NCBI GenBank assembly: GCA_034435015.1
Contig: DAOTYH010000115.1
Location: forward strand, 1 to 19,078
Source: DAOTYH01 sp034435015
GTDB lineage: Bacteria > Chloroflexota > Anaerolineae > Aggregatilineales > UBA3940
Reading direction: 5' to 3'
DNA: 19,078 bases
The stretch's first letter is position 1. Every line of letters begins with the position of its first letter. The notes under the pieces were generated by a model that worked only from the letters and a program-made list of their open reading frames with translations, searched no databases and was not told where the DNA came from. Shown piece after piece: positions 13,532 through 19,078 of the stretch. The position numbers and the translations under genes were made by a program.

Positions 13532-16153
13532 CTAGGGACTGCCCTCCTCTAGGCCGGCCTGCCGCTGAAGCTCGTATAGTTTGGTGAGGGCATCAATGGG
13601 AGACATCTCCTCTATCCTCAGCCGGCGCAGTTCTTCGATCACGGGGTGGGGGCCTGACTGGACGAATGAGAGTTGCATCATCGGCGGCGGACTTCCGACC
13701 TCCCATACATTGCGCTGGCTCTCCAGCTCCTTAAGGATTTCAGCCGCACGCATCACTACCGGTTTGGGCACTCCTGCGAGCTGGGCGACGTGTATCCCGT
13801 AGCTCTTGTCGGCTTTGCCGGGCCGGATGGTGTGCAGGAAGACCACACGATCCCCTTCCTCAGCGACAGCGACGTTGTAGTTAGCTACCCCCGGCAGGAT
13901 GTTTTCCATCTCAGTTAGTTCGTGATAATGGGTGGCGAACAGCGTCTTGCCGCCCAGACGCGGCGAGTTGTGCAGATACTCGACCACCGCACGGGCTATG
14001 GCCAGCCCGTCGTAGGTGCTTGTTCCGCGCCCGATCTCATCCAGGATGATCAGACTGCGCCGCGTGCTCTGCTGGAGGATCAGCGCCGTCTCTACCATCT
14101 CGACCATGAAGGTGCTCTGGCCGGCAGAAATCTCATCCTGTGCGCCAATGCGCGTGAAGATACGGTCCACCAGCCCGATAGAGGCTTCATCGGCAGGCAC
14201 AAAACTGCCGATCTGGGCCAGCAGCACAATCAGCGCCACCTGCCGCAGGTAGGTGCTCTTACCAGACATATTGGGGCCGGTGATAATGTGGATACGCTTG
14301 CCGTTTGAGAAGGTCGTGTCATTGGGGACAAACCGCTCCTCCTGAAGCATCTGCTCCACGACTGGATGACGCCCCCCTCGAATTTCAAGCACGTCCTCGT
14401 CTGTCAGCGCTGGACGCACGTAGCCCTGCCGTGCCGCGACCTCCGCCAGTGCGGCGCATACATCCAGACGGGCCAGTGCCCGTGCCGTATCGAGCAGGGG
14501 CTGGCTGTAGGCGGCGATCTGACGGAGCAAGTCTTTGTACAGCCGCACCTCTAGAGCGTGAATCTCCTCGTCGGCGTTGAGCAGGCGTACCTCGACCTCT
14601 TTCATCTCTGGCGTGATGTACCGCTCAGCGTTGACGAGCGTTTGTTTGCGGATGTACTCAGGCGGCACAAGAGCGGCATTGGCTTTGGTCACCTCGATGT
14701 AGTAACCGAAGACCTTGTTGTACCCCACCTTGAGGGTCTTGATGCCTGTCCGTTCGCGCTCAACCGCCTCCAGACTGTTGATCCATGCCCGCCCGTCTGC
14801 GCTGGCTGTGATGATAGAATCGAGTTCCGGTGAGAAGCCGGGCCGGATCACCCCTGTTGTACTCAGGGTGGCAGGGGGGTCATCCGTAATAGCTCTGCTG
14901 ATCAAATCGGCTGCGTCGTCCAGCGGGTTGAGCCGCCCCGCCAGCTCGTGGAGTGCCTGCCCCTGCCCAATTAAATATCCCCGCAGAAGCGGGATGGACC
15001 GCAATGAGTCCCTCAAACTGATCAGTTCGCGGGGGCCTGCTGTGCCCGTCATGATGCGGTTGGTCGGGCGCTCCAAATCGCCGATGCCGTGTAACGCCTC
15101 ACGGACACGCGCCCGCAGTGTGCCGTCCTGATAGAGCGCTTCGACTGTGTCCAGCCGGCGCTGTAGCCGGCTGAGATCAAGCAGAGGGCGGCTGAGCCAG
15201 CGGCGCAACAGCCGTCCCCCCATGGCGGTGACTGTGCGGTCCAGCACGCCCAGCAGTGACCCGCGTGACTGCCGCCCGCGAATGGTCTCGGTCAACTCAA
15301 GGTTGCGGCGCGTAGCCGCATCGAGTGCCATGTATTCACCGGTGGTATAGGTCACCAGTGTCGTGAGTTGGCTCAAGTTGCCGCGCTGGGTCTCGCGCAG
15401 GTACTGCACAATTGCGCCGGCGGCGCAGGCCGCCAGATCGGCACCTTCCAGCCCGAAGGCGGCGAGGCTGGCTGTCTCAAAATGATCGAGCAGAGCCTGC
15501 GAGGCGGTTGTAAAATCAAAGCGCCAGTCGGGCAGAGGGGTGATGTGGGTTTCCTCCCCCCCGATGGGCAACAGACCCTCTTCAAACACCTTCCGGGGGA
15601 GCAGGCACTCGCGGGGAGTCAGGCGGGCCAGCTCCTGTTGGATCAGCCCCATTACGTCGCCCTCGCCCTCTCGCAGTTCAGTTGCGGCGAACTCGCCGGT
15701 TGAAATGTCCGCGTAGGCGATCCCAACGCCGACGGGGCGGGGCCGCTCTGCCCCAAAGAGCGGAGCGAGCGCCATCAGATAGTTGTTCCGTTTCTCTGGC
15801 AGGAGCGCCGGCTCTGTAATCGTGCCCGGCGTTACCACCCGTACAACCTCGCGCGGCATCAGCCCGTCAATAGGCTCATCACTCACCTGTTCGGCAATGG
15901 CGACATGATAGCCCTTCTCGATCAGGCGGGCGATGTAGCTCTCAGCGGCATGATGAGGAACGCCAGCCATGGGGACGCGCTTGGTCTTGGAGATATTGCG
16001 GCTGGTCAGAACAATATCCAGCTCGCTGGAGACGATCTCAGCATCTTGATCAAAGGTCTCATAGAAGTCACCCAGCCTGAAGAAGACGATGGCGTGCGGG
16101 AATTGCTTCTTGATGTCAAGATATTGTTTACGAATGGGTGTGACTTCAGTCAT
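13532..16153 (-). CDS. mutS: DNA mismatch repair protein MutS
   Basis: Mismatch-recognition ATPase that starts methyl-directed-type mismatch repair. With ATG at 16153 it has 873 residues. Seen: TPIRKQYLDIKKQFPHAIVFFRLGDFYETF with the mismatch-wedge Phe-x-Glu (30-32), connector and lever regions, ATPase Walker A GPNMSGKST (626-634), Walker B DEIGRGTSTYDG (705-716), and THYHEL (741-746). The long insert-free C-terminus ends soon after a helix-turn-helix, as usual. Alternative starts: ATG 16171 (no ribosome site) or GTG 16195, which would lie 6 nt after the pyk stop with a GGTGAGGCAGG-like site; the extra 14 residues look unlike MutS, so 16153 is preferred but not certain. It probably shares a transcript with pyk. 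mutL is not in the window. Confidence 0.95.
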   Translation of the reverse strand: MTEVTPIRKQYLDIKKQFPHAIVFFRLGDFYETFDQDAEIVSSELDIVLTSRNISKTKRVPMAGVPHHAAESYIARLIEKGYHVAIAEQVSDEPIDGLMPREVVRVVTPGTITEPALLPEKRNNYLMALAPLFGAERPRPVGVGIAYADISTGEFAATELREGEGDVMGLIQQELARLTPRECLLPRKVFEEGLLPIGGEETHITPLPDWRFDFTTASQALLDHFETASLAAFGLEGADLAACAAGAIVQYLRETQRGNLSQLTTLVTYTTGEYMALDAATRRNLELTETIRGRQSRGSLLGVLDRTVTAMGGRLLRRWLSRPLLDLSRLQRRLDTVEALYQDGTLRARVREALHGIGDLERPTNRIMTGTAGPRELISLRDSLRSIPLLRGYLIGQGQALHELAGRLNPLDDAADLISRAITDDPPATLSTTGVIRPGFSPELDSIITASADGRAWINSLEAVERERTGIKTLKVGYNKVFGYYIEVTKANAALVPPEYIRKQTLVNAERYITPEMKEVEVRLLNADEEIHALEVRLYKDLLRQIAAYSQPLLDTARALARLDVCAALAEVAARQGYVRPALTDEDVLEIRGGRHPVVEQMLQEERFVPNDTTFSNGKRIHIITGPNMSGKSTYLRQVALIVLLAQIGSFVPADEASIGLVDRIFTRIGAQDEISAGQSTFMVEMVETALILQQSTRRSLIILDEIGRGTSTYDGLAIARAVVEYLHNSPRLGGKTLFATHYHELTEMENILPGVANYNVAVAEEGDRVVFLHTIRPGKADKSYGIHVAQLAGVPKPVVMRAAEILKELESQRNVWEVGSPPPMMQLSFVQSGPHPVIEELRRLRIEEMSPIDALTKLYELQRQAGLEEGSP

Positions 16154-16201
16154 GCGGTTAACCTGGCTCATGCAAAGCGTTGTCCATGCAAGCACCCTGC
16201 C

Positions 16202-17668
16202 TCACCGAGCAGGCCGGCTGGCCTGCACCAATTCTACCGTCATCAGGTTGGTTGTACCGGGCATGTTGTTGGCCACGCCGGCGGTCAGCACAACGCGCTG
16301 TCCCTCGTGAACCAGACCGGCGGCGACGGCCTGCCGGATCGAGCCGCGCAGAATCTGATCGGTGCTTTCTGCCCGTCCGGCGTGGAGGGGGATCACTCCC
16401 CACGACAGCATCAACTGACGCTGTACAATCCGGTTGGGCGTGACGGCAATAATGGGGGTATGGGGACGATAACGAGCCACTGCCCGTGCAGTCGCCCCGC
16501 TGGCAGTCGCAGTAATGATCGCCGCCGCGCAGAGGTCGTAGGCGGTATCACAAGTGGCATGGGCTACTGCGTCGGTGACATTGTCGGAAGACGAGGGGAT
16601 ATGCGGCGGGTGTTTCCACGGCCCCGCCAGAGTGGCCGCTTCCACCTCAGAGGCAATGCTGACCATTGTCCGCACGGCTTCGACGGGGTACTTTCCGGAG
16701 GCCGTCTCTCCAGACAGCATGATCGCGTCTGTGCCGTCCAGAATGGCGTTGGCCACGTCGCTGGCTTCGGCGCGGGTCGGGCGGGGATTACGGATCATCG
16801 AGTCGAGCATCTGCGTCGCGGTGATGACGGGCTTGCCGGCGGCATTGGCGAGCCGGATCAGGCGTTTTTGAACCATCGGGACCTTCTCAGGGGGAATCTC
16901 GATCCCCAGATCACCGCGTGCGATCATGATCCCGTCGGCGGCGGCGATGATCTCTTCGATGTAGTCCAGCGCTTCCGGCTTCTCGATTTTGGCGATCACG
17001 CGGATACACTTGTCTGAAGCACAGCGCTCGGCGATAGCTTCTTTCAGGTTGAGGATGTCTCCTGCACAGCGGACGAAGGAGAGCGCTATCCAGTCAACCT
17101 CCTGCTCGATGGCAAAGTCGAGGTCGGCCCGGTCCTTGTCAGTCAGGGAGGGAACAGACAGCACCGTGCCCGGCAAGTTAAGCCCTTTGTTGCTCTGAAG
17201 TAGTCCGCCGGTGATCACCCGGCATAGGATCGTATCCTCTGATACTTCCAGTGTGACGAGTTCCATCAGGCCGTCATCCAGCAGGATGCGTTCGTCGGCC
17301 TTGATGTCGCGCGGCAGGTCTCGATATTGCACCGGAATCACAGCCGCTGTCGGCCCGCTCTCCAGCCGATGACCGCTTACCGGCTGGGTGGTCAGGTGGA
17401 TTAGTTCCCCTTCATGGAGGGGAACGCCGTTCCCCTCCATCAAACCAACGCGCAGTTTAGGGCCTTGCAGGTCGGTGAGGATGGCAACCGGCTTTTTGGC
17501 CTGCCGCGCGGCGGCGCGAATGCGGGCCATGTTCTGAGCGTGAAAGGCATGATCGCCGTGAGAGAAGTTCAGGCGGGCTACATCCATGCCGGCTTGTATC
17601 AGTTCGCGCAGTGTTTCCGGCTTGCGCGAGGCCGGGCCGATGGTGCAGACAATCTTAGTACGAATCAT
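16202..17668 (-). CDS. pyk: pyruvate kinase
   Basis: Last step of glycolysis: phosphoenolpyruvate plus ADP gives pyruvate plus ATP. The 488 residues have the full A, B and C domains: TKIVCTIGPAS (4-14), ARLNFSHG (31-38), TDLQGPKLR (65-73), the B domain (about 74-170), IAKIEKPEAL with catalytic Lys228, ARGDLGIEIP with the metal Asp253, and TATQMLDSMIRNPRPTRAEASDVANAILDGTDAIMLSGETASGKYP (about 283-328). A C-terminal allosteric domain (about 360-485) with SGATARAVARYRP completes it. No extra C-terminal PEP-utilising domain is present, unlike many Firmicutes enzymes. AGGAAGGG precedes the ATG. It heads a minus-strand unit with mutS downstream. Confidence 0.96.
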   Translation of the reverse strand: MIRTKIVCTIGPASRKPETLRELIQAGMDVARLNFSHGDHAFHAQNMARIRAAARQAKKPVAILTDLQGPKLRVGLMEGNGVPLHEGELIHLTTQPVSGHRLESGPTAAVIPVQYRDLPRDIKADERILLDDGLMELVTLEVSEDTILCRVITGGLLQSNKGLNLPGTVLSVPSLTDKDRADLDFAIEQEVDWIALSFVRCAGDILNLKEAIAERCASDKCIRVIAKIEKPEALDYIEEIIAAADGIMIARGDLGIEIPPEKVPMVQKRLIRLANAAGKPVITATQMLDSMIRNPRPTRAEASDVANAILDGTDAIMLSGETASGKYPVEAVRTMVSIASEVEAATLAGPWKHPPHIPSSSDNVTDAVAHATCDTAYDLCAAAIITATASGATARAVARYRPHTPIIAVTPNRIVQRQLMLSWGVIPLHAGRAESTDQILRGSIRQAVAAGLVHEGQRVVLTAGVANNMPGTTNLMTVELVQASRPAR

Positions 17669-17711
17669 ATGACAAGCCCTTCCTGATAGATGTCAGATCA
17701 TAGTGCCTTCT

Positions 17712-17740
17712 ACGATAGACTGCGAACGGCATCGCGTCAA
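17712..17740 (-). promoter_or_regulatory. promoter of pyk(-mutS)
   Basis: On the minus strand TTGACG (17735-17740), 17 bp, TATCGT (17712-17717), giving a leader of about 35-40 nt to the pyk ATG. It lies directly downstream of the rsgA terminator. Confidence 0.6.
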
Positions 17741-17752
17741 GGGGGAAATTAC

Positions 17753-17792
17753 AAAATGCAAAGGCCCTCACTGAGAGGGTCAGTGAGGGCCT
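17753..17792 (-). terminator. intrinsic terminator of rsgA
   Basis: A perfect 13-bp stem AGGCCCTCACTGA (17762-17774) / TCAGTGAGGGCCT (17780-17792) with a 5-nt loop; on the minus strand it is followed by TTTGCATTTTG. It lies about 80 bp after the rsgA stop. The stretch in between (17793-17870) holds only a bulged hairpin (17820-17849) and no frame. Confidence 0.88.
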
Positions 17793-17870
17793 AAGGAGTT
17801 TTCCCCTGCGGGTTTTATCGTTCACCCTGCTTATGTAGGGATAATGAACACTTCTCTTGCGGGTATCCTC

Positions 17871-18842
17871 TCAACACCGGTAGAAAATCTCTTCTGCCTC
17901 CCGGCGCAGTCGGAGATAGCTCTCATACCGCTCGATCCAGATGTCCCCTTCCTCCACGGCGGCCCGCACTGCACAGCCCGGTTCGTCTTCGTGACGGCAG
18001 TCCTTGAAGCGGCACTCATGGATGAACGGATATATCTCACGGAAATATCCGTCAATCTCCGATGGTTCGATATTGAACAGCCCGACAGCTCGAATGCCGG
18101 GCGTGTCGGCAACGTAACCGCCCCCTTCAAGCGGGAACAGCTCTGGTGCGACGGTGGTATGCCTCCCTTTGCTGGTGGCCGAACTGACTGATCGCACTGT
18201 CAGCCCCAACCCCGGCTGGATGGCGTTCAGCAGGCTGGTTTTGCCTACTCCGGATGGGCCGGTCAAGGCCGAGATTTTACCTATCAGCGCCTCGCGCAGT
18301 TCCTCGATGCCGGTCCCTTTGACGGCGCTGGTGTAGATGACCCGGTACCCCAGCGCGTCGTACAGGTCAAAGAAATCAAGCGCATCGCGGCGGCGCACCA
18401 GATCGATCTTGTTGGCGCAGATGATGGCTGGTATCTCGGCCTTCTCTGCGATGACCAGCAGACGGTCAAGCGCCTTGACTTTGGGGGCAGGCTGGGCGCA
18501 GGCAAAGACCAGCACTACCTGATCCGGGTTAGCGATGATGACCTGCTCGCGGTCAATGGGCTTATCCCGACGCCCATCCGGGGAGGGAGCCTGCCGTGTG
18601 AAGGCCCGCACGCGCGGCTCGACCTCCTCGATCACGCCCTTCAGCACAACAGTATCGTTTTCGTATTCCTTGACGGTGGATATTTTGACTCGATCCCCCA
18701 GCGCGACCGGGTCAGTTGAGAGCCTTGTTTCCAGCAGACGCCCGCGCACCCGGCACGTGATGGCGCCAAGCTCGGTTTGCACCACGAAAAAGCCGCTCTG
18801 GGCTTTAATCACCAGTCCCGACAACCACTCCTGTTCCGTCAA
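17871..18842 (-). CDS. rsgA: ribosome small-subunit biogenesis GTPase RsgA
   Basis: Circularly permuted GTPase that binds and checks late 30S subunits and releases RbfA-type factors. The 323 residues show an N-terminal OB-fold (about 5-77), then the permuted GTPase order: NKID (144-147, G4), TSA (171-173, G5), GPSGVGKTS (195-203, G1), GRHTT (226-230, G2) and DTPG (246-249, G3). The C-terminal zinc motif is C277-x4-C282-x-H284-x5-C290. Start is TTG 18842, forced by an in-frame TAA just upstream and served by AGGAG (18851-18855). It has no promoter of its own next to the gene; the nearest is at 19047-19075, and a 20-codon frame and a terminator lie in between, so expression probably depends on read-through (see findings). 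Confidence 0.95.
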   Translation of the reverse strand: MTEQEWLSGLVIKAQSGFFVVQTELGAITCRVRGRLLETRLSTDPVALGDRVKISTVKEYENDTVVLKGVIEEVEPRVRAFTRQAPSPDGRRDKPIDREQVIIANPDQVVLVFACAQPAPKVKALDRLLVIAEKAEIPAIICANKIDLVRRRDALDFFDLYDALGYRVIYTSAVKGTGIEELREALIGKISALTGPSGVGKTSLLNAIQPGLGLTVRSVSSATSKGRHTTVAPELFPLEGGGYVADTPGIRAVGLFNIEPSEIDGYFREIYPFIHECRFKDCRHEDEPGCAVRAAVEEGDIWIERYESYLRLRREAEEIFYRC

Positions 18843-18850
18843 CGCCGATG

Positions 18851-18855
18851 CTCCT
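18851..18855 (-). promoter_or_regulatory. ribosome binding site deciding the TTG start of rsgA
   Basis: AGGAG on the minus strand stands 8 nt before TTG; the in-frame TAA immediately upstream of it excludes any earlier start. AGGAGCA (18849-18855) is exactly complementary to TGCTCCT in the leader (minus strand of 18904-18910). Confidence 0.75.
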
Positions 18856-18872
18856 TTTATTCAACTACAGGA

Positions 18873-18902
18873 ATCAAAACGCCACGAGGCCCGCCCGTGG
18901 CG
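18873..18902 (-). terminator. intrinsic terminator in the rsgA leader (attenuator)
   Basis: On the minus strand CGCCACG (18902-18896) pairs perfectly with CGTGGCG (18886-18880), loop 9 nt, followed by TTTTGATT. It lies after the 20-codon frame and about 30 nt before the rsgA ribosome site. Its 5' arm shares 4 nt (18899-18902) with the 3' arm of the competing 12-bp stem. Confidence 0.6.
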
Positions 18903-18952
18903 CAGGAGCAACGTGAGACGTCCTGCCTTGATCAAGGCTATGCTCCCGCGCC
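18899..18952 (-). promoter_or_regulatory. competing (antiterminator-like) stem in the rsgA leader
   Basis: On the minus strand GGCGCGGGAGCA (18952-18941) pairs with TGCTCCTGCGCC (18910-18899): 12 bp, of which 11 Watson-Crick and one G-U. The enclosed loop contains the perfect palindrome GCCTTGATCAAGGC (18925-18938). The 5' arm is the last four sense codons of the small frame at 18938-19000; the 3' arm overlaps the terminator stem by 4 nt, so both cannot form at once. The antiterminator role is inference. Confidence 0.5.
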
Positions 18953-19000
18953 GGGCAGGGCGGACTGAAACCCCTCGCCTTCAAGCAGAGATTCAGCCAT
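18938..19000 (-). CDS. 20-residue leader peptide or small protein upstream of rsgA
   Basis: ATG at 19000 to TAG at 18938 encodes 20 residues starting MAESLLEGEG and ending ALPGAGA: acidic at the start and Gly/Ala/Pro-rich at the end, with no membrane segment. A perfect AGGAGG (19007-19012) lies 6 nt before the ATG, better than most ribosome sites in the window. A consensus-like promoter stands about 40 nt upstream and a terminator 36 nt downstream of the stop. Its last four sense codons form the 5' arm of the 12-bp stem. It is best read as a regulatory leader peptide for rsgA; a free-standing small protein is the alternative. No run of a single rare or regulatory codon is seen, so a classic amino-acid attenuator is unlikely. 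Not recognised as any known family. Confidence 0.55.
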   Translation of the reverse strand: MAESLLEGEGFQSALPGAGA

Positions 19001-19006
19001 AAGACG

Positions 19007-19012
19007 CCTCCT
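19007..19012 (-). promoter_or_regulatory. strong ribosome binding site of the 20-codon frame
   Basis: AGGAGG 6 nt before ATG 19000. The wider GCAGGAG (19008-19014) is exactly complementary to CTCCTGC in the 3' arm of the leader stem (minus strand of 18902-18908). Confidence 0.6.
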
Positions 19013-19046
19013 GCACGATCCAGCATATTTCAGATCACATGGCTGA

Positions 19047-19075
19047 AAATTAGCATGAAAGAGGAGGGTTGTCAA
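19047..19075 (-). promoter_or_regulatory. promoter of the leader ORF-rsgA unit
   Basis: On the minus strand a perfect -35 TTGACA (19070-19075), 17 bp, then TAATTT (19047-19052). A 6-bp inverted repeat TTTCAG/CTGAAA (19028-19033 / 19043-19048) overlaps the -10 end and start site and could be an operator or a 5' hairpin. Confidence 0.65.
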
Positions 19076-19078
19076 TGT

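Noticed and set aside
15905..17017. 370-codon plus-strand open frame across mutS and pyk
   Set aside because: Shadow of two well-conserved minus-strand genes; low-complexity composition and no recognisable domain.
18925..18938. Palindrome GCCTTGATCAAGGC as a protein operator
   Set aside because: It lies inside the leader transcript, in the loop of the 12-bp stem and touching the small-frame stop codon, so an RNA role is more economical.
1..19078. CRISPR arrays, tRNA or rRNA genes, prophage modules
   Set aside because: No spaced direct repeats, no cloverleaf or rRNA-like stretch and no phage genes were seen on either strand; genes are packed with short gaps.

Overview
The window reads as ordinary chromosome from a moderately GC-rich bacterium. 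Its gene set and style suggest Chloroflexota (Anaerolineae-like): many GTG/TTG starts, a split YbhF-type exporter with Ala/Gln-rich membrane-fusion proteins, a CbiM with a PDGLE-like tail, a short homoserine dehydrogenase without an ACT domain, and a MutS of the TPIRKQYLDIKKQ type. This placement is an inference from style, not from a marker gene. Coding density is high, and no tRNA, rRNA or CRISPR array was seen.

Layout. (1) 1-960: the 3' end of an IS982-like transposase cut by the window edge, then an O6-alkylguanine-DNA repair methyltransferase (ogt). (2) 979-7508: one complete transcription unit with a strong promoter overlapped by a palindromic TetR-type operator. It encodes a TetR regulator, an ABC-2 permease, two ABC ATPases matching the N- and C-halves of YbhF, and two membrane-fusion proteins (one TM-anchored, one lipoprotein), and it ends in a perfect 10-bp terminator. 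(3) 7551-10341: an uncharacterised glycine-zipper membrane protein overlapping tsaB (t6A tRNA modification), followed by rimI and a terminator. (4) 10342-13501: a metal-uptake locus, cbiM then cbiQ, with a palindrome at the probable cbiM start site and a hairpin terminator between the two genes; hom (homoserine dehydrogenase) follows. cbiO is absent. (5) 13532-17740, minus strand: pyk then mutS, with a promoter in front of pyk. (6) 17758-19078, minus strand: rsgA, its 13-bp terminator, and an elaborate leader.

The most interesting signal is the rsgA leader (18873-19075, minus strand). It has a consensus-like promoter (TTGACA, 17 bp, TAATTT), a 20-codon open reading frame with a perfect AGGAGG site, a 12-bp RNA stem whose 5' arm is the last four codons of that reading frame, and an intrinsic terminator whose 5' arm overlaps the 3' arm of that stem. 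Then comes rsgA, which starts at TTG behind its own AGGAG. This is the architecture of translation-coupled transcription attenuation, here controlling a GTPase that matures the 30S ribosomal subunit. The structures are read directly from sequence; the regulatory mechanism is inference.

Secondary points of interest are: the asymmetric YbhF-like ATPase pair in which only the second has the switch histidine, combined with only one permease; the unknown protein translationally coupled to TsaB; the N-terminal extension that displaces the metal-binding Met-His of CbiM from position 2; and the palindromic operator candidates at the tetR and cbiM promoters.
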